Both the position numbers and the translations under genes were made by a program. From CAJXWH01 sp964343365 (GTDB lineage Bacteria > Pseudomonadota > Gammaproteobacteria > Arenicellales > UBA868), in assembly GCA_964343365.1 (NCBI GenBank), contig CAYFJI010000024.1:1-22655 (forward strand): a stretch of 22,655 nt of DNA, read 5' to 3'. Positions 8,997 through 16,774 of this stretch are shown here, piece by piece. The notes beneath the pieces were generated by a model. That model was not told the DNA's origin. It did not search any database and saw only the letters and a list, made by a program, of their open reading frames with translations. Position 1 is the stretch's first letter, and the number at the start of each line of letters is the position of its first letter.

Positions 8997-10733
8997 ATGC
9001 AAAATTATAGAAGATTGCTTTCCTATGCATTGCCCTATAAATGGGTTTTTATTAGCGGAATTTTTGGAATGATTGTTGTTGCTCTCTCTGAAGCATCCTT
9101 TGCTGCGTTACTTAAGCCGATCATGGATGGGGGTTTCGTTGAAAGGAACACCCAAGTAATAACTTTAACGCCAATATTATTAATAGGCGCATTCTTTATC
9201 AGAGGGTTAGGCTCCTTTGCTGACCAATACAGTATTGGTTGGATTGGTCGTAAAGTTATATATGACTTACGATCAGAAATTTTTAATAAAATTCTGAGAT
9301 TACCTACCACCTATTTTGACCATAATTCATCGGGACAGCTTGTTGCGAAACTCATATATGATCTAGAACAAATTGCACAAGCTACCACTTTGGCGCTCAG
9401 GGTGCTCATAAAAGATTCATTATTAATTGTAGCATTGCTTGGGTGGTTAGCATTTCTAAATTGGAAATTGACGGTTATCTTTCTTGTGATCACTCCAATT
9501 GCAACATTAATTGTGCAAATCGCTAGCAAAAAATTCAGAAAGACTAGTAAAAAAATACAGGCATCGATGGGGAGAATTGCGGGGTCTTCTAAAGAAAGCT
9601 TCGAGAGTCAAAAATTAATTAAATCTTATAACAGCTATGATTACGAGGAAAACAGATTCCAGGAATTTAATTACTGGAACCAGAAGGAATCAATACGAAA
9701 AGTAGCTATTGGAGCGGCCAGCGTGCCATTGTTACTTATCATTGTAGGAGTAGCTGTGTCTGGCATAATTTATATCGCAATGACAGGTCAAAGTGATGAA
9801 TTGGTAACGCCTGGAACGTTTGCATCATATTTGGCCGCGATTTTGATGTTAATGGCGCCCATCAAAAGATTAGCAATGATTAACGAACTTCTGCAAACAG
9901 GGATAGCTGCGGCAACTAGCGTATTTGAAATCCTAGATGCAGAATCTGAAGAGAAGGCTGGTCTTATTACAAATAGAACTATAAAAGGATCCATAGACTT
10001 CAAAGATGTATCATTTCGATACGCAGAGGACAAACCTTTCGTCTTATCAAAGATATCCTTTAGCCTGCGCCCAGGTCAAACAATCGCATTTGTCGGGACA
10101 TCAGGAAGCGGGAAAACAACGATCGGGTCACTTTTATTAGGCTTTTATTCAAACTTCTCCGGTGAAATATTAATTGATGGCTTACCCATTAACGAATACG
10201 AGCTTTCTTTTTTACGTCGTAACATCGCTTACGTACCGCAAGACACCGTACTGTTTGATGACACAGTTCAAAGCAACGTTCTTTATGGTAGGGTTAAAGA
10301 TGGTGTTCGCTACGACACCGTCGCTAGAGCGACTCAGATTGATAATTTATCTCAAACCTTTCATAAAACAGGAAGCGGTATCGGAGAACAAGGTTCTAAA
10401 CTATCGGGGGGACAGCGGCAAAGAATATCTATAGCTCGAGGACTTTATTCAGACACTCCATTTTTAATCCTAGATGAAGCCACATCAGCGTTGGATAACA
10501 TTGCTGAAAGTCAAATGAGGGCGGTGATAAAAGAATTTTCTGCTAAACAAAGTGTGATAATCATTGCACACCGATTGTCAGCTGTTGTTGATGCTGACTG
10601 CATATATGTAATGAAAGATAGTGAAATTATTGAATCTGGTACCCATAACTCTTTGATTATTAAAAACGGATTCTACGCAACTCTCTATCAAGAACAAGAT
10701 AGAAAAGCATCAACTGATTCCCTATCCGAATGA
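8997..10733 (+). CDS. msbA: Lipid A export ATP-binding/permease protein
   Basis: MsbA (578 aa, usual length about 580) flips core-lipid A across the inner membrane using ATP. Residues 1-320 form the six-helix type I exporter domain. The nucleotide-binding domain shows Walker A GTSGSGKTT (367-375), signature LSGGQRQR (Ser470), Walker B LILDEATSALD (Asp493, Glu494) and H-loop His525 in IIIAHRLSA. It starts 32 bases after lolD and its TGA overlaps the lpxK start in ATGA, a tight translational link. Position directly before lpxK separates it from the many other type I exporters and supports the MsbA call. Confidence 0.94.
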   Translation: MQNYRRLLSYALPYKWVFISGIFGMIVVALSEASFAALLKPIMDGGFVERNTQVITLTPILLIGAFFIRGLGSFADQYSIGWIGRKVIYDLRSEIFNKILRLPTTYFDHNSSGQLVAKLIYDLEQIAQATTLALRVLIKDSLLIVALLGWLAFLNWKLTVIFLVITPIATLIVQIASKKFRKTSKKIQASMGRIAGSSKESFESQKLIKSYNSYDYEENRFQEFNYWNQKESIRKVAIGAASVPLLLIIVGVAVSGIIYIAMTGQSDELVTPGTFASYLAAILMLMAPIKRLAMINELLQTGIAAATSVFEILDAESEEKAGLITNRTIKGSIDFKDVSFRYAEDKPFVLSKISFSLRPGQTIAFVGTSGSGKTTIGSLLLGFYSNFSGEILIDGLPINEYELSFLRRNIAYVPQDTVLFDDTVQSNVLYGRVKDGVRYDTVARATQIDNLSQTFHKTGSGIGEQGSKLSGGQRQRISIARGLYSDTPFLILDEATSALDNIAESQMRAVIKEFSAKQSVIIIAHRLSAVVDADCIYVMKDSEIIESGTHNSLIIKNGFYATLYQEQDRKASTDSLSE

Positions 10734-11707
10734 TCTTTCGATTAATTGATAAATTATGGTACAAAAAAAATGTTATTTTTTATATCCTTATTCCGTTGGA
10801 AATTTTTTATTGGACCTTACTGCAAACTAAAAACATGCTGTATCGAATTGGCATCCTAAAGGTTAAAAAACTCGATGTCCCAGTTATCGTTGTAGGCAAC
10901 CTCACTGTTGGTGGGACTGGAAAAACACCACTGGTAATAGAAATTGTGCGTAGTCTTTTAAAAAATGGGTATTCTCCAGGGATAATTTGTCGGGGGTATG
11001 GTGGAAAAATGAAAAACCTCCCACATCTAATAACTAAGGAAGATAGTTTTTTGTTGGCTGGCGATGAAGCGTTACTCTTACTAGAAGAAACGAAATGCCC
11101 TGTAGTAATTGATTCCAACAAGATCCGGGGTTGTTACGCTCTCTTGAATAATGAACGAATTGATACCATCATCAGTGATGATGGGCTTCAACATCCTCAA
11201 TTGGCTCGTGATATCGAAATTGCTGTCGTAGATGGAAAAAGACGTTTTGGTAATGGCCATCTTATTCCGGCTGGTCCATTACGGGAATCGGCTTCCAGGT
11301 TAAACAAAATAGATTTGGTGGTAGTGAATGGTGGTTCAAAAATGAAAAACGAATATTCCATGTCGGGAACCCTTACATACGCCGTTCGTCTTCTCGATGG
11401 AAAAAAAAAGGAGCTATCAACTTTCGAGCAAGAAACGATTGATGCTATCTGTGGCATCGGAAATCCCGATAGGTTTTTTGATGATCTTAACAATGCTGGA
11501 GTTAAAGTTCGAAAACATTACTATCCTGATCATTACCTATATAAACCAGAGGATTTATGTAAATTTAATTCCTCAAGATTATTCATGACGAGTAAAGATG
11601 CGATCAAATGTAGGCAATTTGCTCAAATCGATTGGTGGGTAATTCCGCAATCAATTGAAATCGAAAACGATTTTACAGTAGCCTTGCTTGAAAAGCTAAA
11701 AAGATAA
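10730..11707 (+). CDS. lpxK: Tetraacyldisaccharide 4'-kinase
   Basis: LpxK (325 aa) phosphorylates the 4' position of the lipid A precursor, at the inner membrane. An N-terminal hydrophobic stretch (about 15-32) anchors it. The P-loop region GNLTVGGTGKTP is at 56-67, followed by ICRGYGGK, the DEALLL segment, SDDGLQH and the FGNGHLIPAGPLRE signature. ATG 10730 overlaps the msbA stop by four bases. msbA-lpxK-kdsB is the classic gammaproteobacterial order; the ycaR gene that lies between lpxK and kdsB in E. coli and Pseudomonas is absent here, with only 11 bases between the genes. Confidence 0.97.
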   Translation: MIFRLIDKLWYKKNVIFYILIPLEIFYWTLLQTKNMLYRIGILKVKKLDVPVIVVGNLTVGGTGKTPLVIEIVRSLLKNGYSPGIICRGYGGKMKNLPHLITKEDSFLLAGDEALLLLEETKCPVVIDSNKIRGCYALLNNERIDTIISDDGLQHPQLARDIEIAVVDGKRRFGNGHLIPAGPLRESASRLNKIDLVVVNGGSKMKNEYSMSGTLTYAVRLLDGKKKELSTFEQETIDAICGIGNPDRFFDDLNNAGVKVRKHYYPDHYLYKPEDLCKFNSSRLFMTSKDAIKCRQFAQIDWWVIPQSIEIENDFTVALLEKLKR

Positions 11708-11718
11708 GGGTAATTTAC

Positions 11719-12483
11719 GTGACACCGAAATTTCATATCTTCATACCTGCAAGATTGGGTTCAAAACGACTTCCGAATAAGCCTCTTCTGGATATATGTG
11801 GAAAAACAATGATAGAACGTGTCTACGATTGTGCTATTAATAGTTCAGCTATATCTACCACGATTGTTACAGGCGACGATCTAATTATTGAAGAAGTGCA
11901 ATCCTTTGGCGGTCAAGTTTACAAAAGTAGATATGATCATGAATCTGGAACTGATCGTGTAGCTGAGGCGGTAGAATTAATGGGTTTTGATGATGATGAG
12001 ATCATTCTTAATTTGCAAGGTGATGAGCCAGGGACTCCTAATAAGATAATTGAACAAGTTGTTAAAGTTTTGTCAGAGACTCCTGAAGCTACCATTTCTA
12101 CCATATGTGAACGGATTAAAAAGATCGAGAATTATTTAGACCCCAATGTCGTGAAAGTAGTACGTGACGCCAATAATTTTGCATTATATTTTTCGCGGTC
12201 ACCAATACCTTTTAATCGAATCACTTCAAAAACTAAACAGAATATAGACCTGCCAGCTAACGCCGCTCGTCACATAGGTCTCTACGGATATAGAGTGGGT
12301 GCTCTTACAAGGCTCGCGCGTAAAGATTCGTGCCCTATAGAGAATCAAGAGATGCTTGAGCAGTTGAAGGCCCTTTGGTATGGAGAGCGTATTATAGTGA
12401 GTGATGCCGCTACGCCTTCAGGGCCTGGTATCGATACATTTAAGGATTTAGAAAAAGCGCGAATGTATTTTGCCTCCCTATAA
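11719..12483 (+). CDS. kdsB: 3-deoxy-manno-octulosonate cytidylyltransferase (CMP-KDO synthetase)
   Basis: KdsB (254 aa) activates KDO with CTP to give CMP-KDO for attachment to lipid A. The N-terminal nucleotidyltransferase motif is IPARLGSKRLPNKPL; ESGTDRVAEA, NLQGDEP, FSRSPIPFNR and HIGLYGYRV follow in the usual order. The start is GTG 11719, with AAGGG (11706-11710) about eight bases upstream; the frame gives a normal N-terminus (TPKFHIFIPARLGSKRLP). It lies directly after lpxK and belongs to the same lipid A/core run of genes. Confidence 0.97.
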   Translation: MTPKFHIFIPARLGSKRLPNKPLLDICGKTMIERVYDCAINSSAISTTIVTGDDLIIEEVQSFGGQVYKSRYDHESGTDRVAEAVELMGFDDDEIILNLQGDEPGTPNKIIEQVVKVLSETPEATISTICERIKKIENYLDPNVVKVVRDANNFALYFSRSPIPFNRITSKTKQNIDLPANAARHIGLYGYRVGALTRLARKDSCPIENQEMLEQLKALWYGERIIVSDAATPSGPGIDTFKDLEKARMYFASL

Positions 12484-12498
12484 CCAAGTAGATAACAT

Positions 12499-12978
12499 AT
12501 GAAAAAGGTTCTGTTTGTTTGTCGGGGAAATACATGTAGATCAATCCTGGCTGAATCTATATTTCAGAAAATGATAGGGACCAATAAGTTAAACAGAACT
12601 CTTAAGGTAGCATCAGCAGGAACCCATGTGGAAAAAATCAGAGCTAGACCACATGAGAATACGGTAAAGATTGCTGCTGAAAATAAAATTGATGTTTCAA
12701 GCCATTATGCGAAATCAATTAATCCAGATGATCTTTCTACTTACGATTACGTTATAGGCATGGATAACAAAAATATTTCTGATATTCAGGCGTTATTCCA
12801 TACTCGAAGTTATGTAAATCTATATCTTTTGCTTGATTTTTCACTGCAACATAAGGGTATGGAGATATGCGATCCGCACAATTTGAATACAAACGCTTAC
12901 AGACATGCTTACAATCTTATCTTGATGGGCAGCATAGGTCTGTTCAAAACTATCAAACCATTCAGAGATTTAAGCTAA
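12499..12978 (+). CDS. Low-molecular-weight protein tyrosine phosphatase family protein
   Basis: This small cytoplasmic protein (159 aa) belongs to the low-molecular-weight phosphatase/arsenate reductase-like fold. The P-loop is CRGNTCRS: Cys8 as nucleophile and Arg14 complete the CX5R motif. The general acid is probably Asp125 in EICDPHN, equivalent to the usual DPY, with His in place of Tyr. It lies 15 bases after kdsB; a similar gene follows kdsB in Pseudomonas as I recall it, so a link with envelope polysaccharide control is possible but unproven. Its TAA (12976-12978) overlaps the efp stop on the other strand. Substrate is unknown. Confidence 0.9.
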   Translation: MKKVLFVCRGNTCRSILAESIFQKMIGTNKLNRTLKVASAGTHVEKIRARPHENTVKIAAENKIDVSSHYAKSINPDDLSTYDYVIGMDNKNISDIQALFHTRSYVNLYLLLDFSLQHKGMEICDPHNLNTNAYRHAYNLILMGSIGLFKTIKPFRDLS

Positions 12979-13538
12979 TCCGTTCGCTCTATATATTCGT
13001 CAGTTTCGGTATTGACACGAATCTTGTCTCCTGATTCGACAAAAGTTGGAACAATAACTCGCAAACCAGTTTCTAAAGTTGCAGGTTTTCCAGATCCAGA
13101 TGCCGTTTGACCTTTGATGGCTACTTCTGTCTCAGAAACTGTTAAAGTCACAACGGAAGGGATCTCCATACCTATTGGCTGATCATTATAAAAATTTACT
13201 TGTACTTCTTGGTTTGGTAGCAAATATTCGGATTTAATATTAAATGACTGTGAATTCAAGTGAATTTGCTCATAGGATTCTAAGTCCATGAAAACATAGT
13301 CAGTTTCATCTGAATACAGATACTCCATCTGTCTCGGTTCTACTCTAGCTTTTTCAACTTTGTCTTCAGATCTGAATCTCTCATTAAGTTTAGATCCGCC
13401 ATCATTTTCTTTCAGTTCAAGTTGAACAAAAGCACCACCTTTGCCAGGTTTAACGTGATCTTTCCTCAGAACTCGATACAATTTTCCTTGGTATTCTAAT
13501 AAATTCCCTATACGTACTTCAGATGCTGAAATCTTCAT
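12975..13538 (-). CDS. efp: Elongation factor P
   Basis: EF-P (187 aa) enters stalled ribosomes and helps form bonds at consecutive prolines. The three-domain KOW/OB/OB layout is present. The ribosome-facing loop reads HVKPGKGGAF with Lys33 at the tip, so modification, if any, is of lysine and not arginine; no modifying-enzyme gene is in the window. The segments GGAFVQLELK, KLNERFRS and FMDLESYEQI look, from memory, more like alphaproteobacterial EF-P than the E. coli type (KPGKGQAFARVKLR). The C-terminus SGKPATLETGLRVIVPTFVESGDKIRVNTE is usual for the family apart from its exact wording. It is transcribed divergently from uvrC and convergent with the phosphatase. Confidence 0.96.
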   Translation of the reverse strand: MKISASEVRIGNLLEYQGKLYRVLRKDHVKPGKGGAFVQLELKENDGGSKLNERFRSEDKVEKARVEPRQMEYLYSDETDYVFMDLESYEQIHLNSQSFNIKSEYLLPNQEVQVNFYNDQPIGMEIPSVVTLTVSETEVAIKGQTASGSGKPATLETGLRVIVPTFVESGDKIRVNTETDEYIERTD

Positions 13539-13574
13539 GGCGCTAAAATAGAATGTCTGGAAAAATAAGTGTAG

Positions 13575-13589
13575 TAGGTTGTTAACCTA
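13575..13589. repeat. Interrupted palindrome between efp and uvrC
   Basis: TAGGTTGTTAACCTA is a perfect 6+3+6 inverted repeat in the 73-base gap between the divergent efp and uvrC genes. It is 23 bases before the uvrC ATG. It could be an operator; nothing identifies a regulator. Confidence 0.4.
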
Positions 13590-13611
13590 ACAGCAAGAGA
13601 TATTCTAAATA

Positions 13612-15450
13612 ATGCCTAAAAAGAAGGAGGAAATTACTTTCGACAGTGAAGCGTTTCTTCGGAACGTTAGTCGTAGTTCAGGGGTCTATATCATGTTAGA
13701 TACAGATGAGAATTGTTTGTACGTGGGGAAAGCAAAAAACCTAAGAAACCGTTTGACGACATACTTCAGTACTCGTAATCTGCCAGGAAAAACTAGATTG
13801 TTAGTAGAGAAAATAAATAAGATTGATATTATTAATACTCAAACCAATCATGAGGCGTTGATAGTAGAACATCGATTGATAAAAGAGAAACGCCCTCGAT
13901 ACAACATTGTGTTTAGAGACGATAAAAGCTATCCCTATATAAATGTCTCAACAGATCACCCTTACCCATCAATCACTTTTTATCGCGGCCGGATTAGAAA
14001 GAATGGTCAATTTTTCGGTCCTTATTCAAGCGTAGGAGCGGCCAGGAATATCTTGTCACAAATTCAAAAACTAATTCCGGTCCGCCAATGTAGTAATAGT
14101 TATTTTTCAAATCGGAGCCGTCCTTGCCTCCAATATCAAATTAAAAGATGCTCAGCTCCCTGTGTTAATTTCATAACAAAAAGCGCTTATCATCAAGACG
14201 TAAAAGAAGTAATAATGCTGTTAAAAGGACAAAGCAATCTCTTATCTAAAATATTTGAACAACGTATGATGGAAGCATCTTATTCATTAGATTATGAAAT
14301 GGCAGCTAATTATCGTAATCGTATTTCAGCGTTGCGGGAGCTTCAATCGCGGCAAGGAAATATTTTTCCGAAAAATAAAAATATTGATGTTTTTGGTTTG
14401 GATGAGATGGATGGAGTAGTGGTAATTTGTATTTTGTTCATTCGATTTGGCGACATTAATGGTCATCGATACTACACATTTCGACCAACCTTAGGGGAGG
14501 ATTCTAAAATGGTTTTGGAAGCTTTCATTCCTCAATTTTACAGTAGAAATACGGTGCCTCACGAAATCATTGTTCCCTCTGTCGGTGAGATTAATCGAGA
14601 AATACCAGAATATCTAATGAAAATATCGGAACATAAAATAGAGATTAAAACTAACGTTCGAGGTAAACGAGCTAAAGCTTTAGCGAATGCGCATGATCAA
14701 GCGATGGAATACTTAGAGCGTTACAAGGAAAGTAGAGAAAATTATAGAAATAAGTTTAATGCTTTATACAAAACACTTGGAATTAGAGGAACAATAGAAA
14801 GTATTGAATGTTATGATGTAAGTCACATTAGTGGTAATGCTATTGTTGGATCTAAAGTTGTGTTTAACAAAATGGGGCCAGACAGATCTCAATATCGACG
14901 ATTTAATATCAAAACTGTGAAGAGTGGTGACGATTATGGAGCGATTAAAGATATGCTGGAAAGGAGATTAAAAAAGGTACATCTCAACGAGACCATGGCT
15001 ACCTTACCGGGTGTTATTTTAGTTGATGGAGGTAGAGGACAATTGAATATTGCTAAGAAAATCATTGAGAACTTAGGCCTTGAAAAGATAGCGATAGCTG
15101 GAATAGCAAAAGGCCATGGAAGAAATCCAAAATTTGACAAAATCTACGTCATCGAAAACGAAAAACCAAAACTTAAAATATTAGATAAAGTGACAATGAA
15201 TTTCGTTCAAGAGATAAGGAATGAAGCACATAGATTTGCTTTGACGGGCCACAGACGTAAACGATCTCTAGCTAACAAACATTCAATATTAGAGGATATT
15301 GAAGGTGTAGGAGCGAAAAGACGTCGGGCCTTGCTGGTTCATTTTGGTGGCTTGACCTCCATTCAAAACGCTAGTGCTGAAGAGATTTCGCGAGTAAAGG
15401 GAATAAGCGCTAATCTAGCTCAGACTATTTATCAAAGTCTTCGTAAATAA
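13612..15450 (+). CDS. uvrC: Excinuclease ABC subunit C
   Basis: UvrC (612 aa; E. coli 610) makes both incisions beside a lesion in nucleotide excision repair. The GIY-YIG nuclease is N-terminal (Gly24-Val-Tyr, Tyr37-Val-Gly, KAKNLRNRL). A four-cysteine segment (RQCSNSYF, PCLQYQ, KRCSAPC) matches the known Fe-S-binding region. The UVR motif for UvrB contact is in SLDYEMAANYRNRI. The RNase H-like nuclease has Asp402 (CYDVSH), Asp472 (VDGGRGQL) and His540 (EAHRFA). Two helix-hairpin-helix motifs close the protein (about 558-612). pgsA follows after six bases, the same pair as in E. coli. Confidence 0.98.
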   Translation: MPKKKEEITFDSEAFLRNVSRSSGVYIMLDTDENCLYVGKAKNLRNRLTTYFSTRNLPGKTRLLVEKINKIDIINTQTNHEALIVEHRLIKEKRPRYNIVFRDDKSYPYINVSTDHPYPSITFYRGRIRKNGQFFGPYSSVGAARNILSQIQKLIPVRQCSNSYFSNRSRPCLQYQIKRCSAPCVNFITKSAYHQDVKEVIMLLKGQSNLLSKIFEQRMMEASYSLDYEMAANYRNRISALRELQSRQGNIFPKNKNIDVFGLDEMDGVVVICILFIRFGDINGHRYYTFRPTLGEDSKMVLEAFIPQFYSRNTVPHEIIVPSVGEINREIPEYLMKISEHKIEIKTNVRGKRAKALANAHDQAMEYLERYKESRENYRNKFNALYKTLGIRGTIESIECYDVSHISGNAIVGSKVVFNKMGPDRSQYRRFNIKTVKSGDDYGAIKDMLERRLKKVHLNETMATLPGVILVDGGRGQLNIAKKIIENLGLEKIAIAGIAKGHGRNPKFDKIYVIENEKPKLKILDKVTMNFVQEIRNEAHRFALTGHRRKRSLANKHSILEDIEGVGAKRRRALLVHFGGLTSIQNASAEEISRVKGISANLAQTIYQSLRK

Positions 15451-15456
15451 CGATCA

Positions 15457-16035
15457 ATGATTAGTAACATACCTAACATATTAACATTTTCACGAATTAT
15501 TTTCGTGCCAATAATTATTGCTTTATATCTTATTGAAGTAGACGGTTTATGGCTAGCATTAATATTTATTGTTGTTAGTTTTACCGACTACTTAGACGGA
15601 TTTCTCGCTCGCCGATTAAAGCAAACCTCTAAGTTAGGAGCGTTTCTTGACCCAGTGGCAGATAAATTTATAGTGACTGTAGTTCTCATATTGATTATTA
15701 GCAATCAATCAATTCAAAATACCGCTATTAATCCCAATGTGCTCGTAATTGTCGTTATTCTAATAATTAGTCGTGAAATCGCGGTATCGGCCTTAAGAGA
15801 ATGGATGGCTGAAATAGGTCAAAGATCCAAAGTAGCGGTTGGGAAGATTGGCAAATTAAAAACCGGTTCACAAATGTTAGCTATAACTCTATTGCTTTAC
15901 GCGAAAGATATTGGCTGGTTTCCAACCTTAATGGTCGGCGAAATTTTTTTATACATAGCAGGTCTACTTGCCTTCCATTCTATGCTAGTTTACCTAAAAG
16001 CAGCAGGTTCGAATTTTGATACTTTCAATTCTTGA
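15457..16035 (+). CDS. pgsA: CDP-diacylglycerol-glycerol-3-phosphate 3-phosphatidyltransferase
   Basis: PgsA (192 aa, several inner-membrane helices) makes phosphatidylglycerol phosphate, the first committed step to phosphatidylglycerol and cardiolipin. The CDP-alcohol phosphatidyltransferase motif DG-x2-AR-x8-G-x3-D-x3-D is complete, with Asp44, Asp47, Asp65 and Asp69 around the metal site (TDYLDGFLARR, GAFLDPVADK). The segment VAVGKIGKLKTGSQM supports PgsA rather than another family member. It overlaps nothing but sits six bases after uvrC, so the two are likely co-transcribed. No terminator was seen after it. Confidence 0.96.
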   Translation: MISNIPNILTFSRIIFVPIIIALYLIEVDGLWLALIFIVVSFTDYLDGFLARRLKQTSKLGAFLDPVADKFIVTVVLILIISNQSIQNTAINPNVLVIVVILIISREIAVSALREWMAEIGQRSKVAVGKIGKLKTGSQMLAITLLLYAKDIGWFPTLMVGEIFLYIAGLLAFHSMLVYLKAAGSNFDTFNS

Positions 16036-16188
16036 AATGAATATATAGTTATAGCAATTTGAAAAGAAAATTATATAGATGTTCCTAAACATATTCACAA
16101 AGATTACGTTAGGTCAGGAGCAAACATTTTTTTCCCAGCATCTTCACTATCTATAACTTAATCGACAAACTCATCATCTTAGCTATTT

Positions 16189-16395
16189 CTAAAGCCTCCT
16201 GTTGTTTTGCAAAAGAACCCAGCGCCAAAGATAGTGAACTCCGAGACCAACTAAACCGATGAATGCTAAGAAACCAAATGTAATTACATCATTTTCTCCA
16301 TTTCTTGCAACAAACACACCAAATGCCATAAATAGGGCGCTTACCCAAATTGCAACGACGCCAATACGATAAACTATTTTAATTCCACGTTTCAT
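16189..16395 (-). CDS. Small two-helix membrane protein of unknown function
   Basis: The chosen start, ATG 16395, gives 68 aa; the frame is open 24 codons further upstream, but that extension is polar and cysteine-rich and looks non-coding. After a basic MKRGIKIVYR start come two hydrophobic segments (about residues 10-29 and 41-62) joined by a short loop with ARNGEND, then a polar tail with Arg and Asn. AAAGAG about 15 bases upstream is a poor ribosome site. The helical pattern, loop charge and lack of any longer antisense gene argue for a real gene. It lies alone between pgsA and the TRAP genes. I do not recognise a characterised family. Confidence 0.65.
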   Translation of the reverse strand: MKRGIKIVYRIGVVAIWVSALFMAFGVFVARNGENDVITFGFLAFIGLVGLGVHYLWRWVLLQNNRRL

Positions 16396-16774
16396 ACAGT
16401 GATAATACTCTTTTTTTGAAAAACAAGAAGTTTTTGTCACCAAATGACAGGGATCAGCTACTTTCAAAAACTACTAAGGCAGAACTTGCCTGGCATACTT
16501 TCCTGGCCGACTTAAAAATCGAGGGAATTGAATGTTGAAGAAATCTAGTGATTCATCCGCTCCACTTATTATGGAGGTAGCCAGGATTTTTTTAGACTTC
16601 AAGCATTATTTTTTACTTTAATACGGCATTGTGAGATTCAAAATTACCTAATAATGAAAATTGATTAAAATTGTTAAATCCTACGAGCTAAAACCAGCTA
16701 TTTAGCAACTTTACAGTAAGAGATATTATTAACATTTTAGTTAGCTAAAGACTGCATCTGTACTTAGAAGGCAT
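16396..16774. other. Non-coding stretch between dctM and the small membrane protein
   Basis: These 379 bases are AT-rich with frequent stops in all frames. The only structures I see are a short hairpin AGGCA/TGCCT (16477-16491, five-base loop) and a weak TTTAG/CTAAA pair (16736-16749) just beyond the dctM stop. Neither is followed by a T run on the strand that would need a terminator. No RNA gene or mobile-element remnant was recognised. Confidence 0.5.

Noticed and set aside
16540..16625. Possible short peptide or gene remnant near ATGGAGGTAGCC
   Set aside because: Only about 16 codons before a stop, no ribosome site and no resemblance to a known protein.
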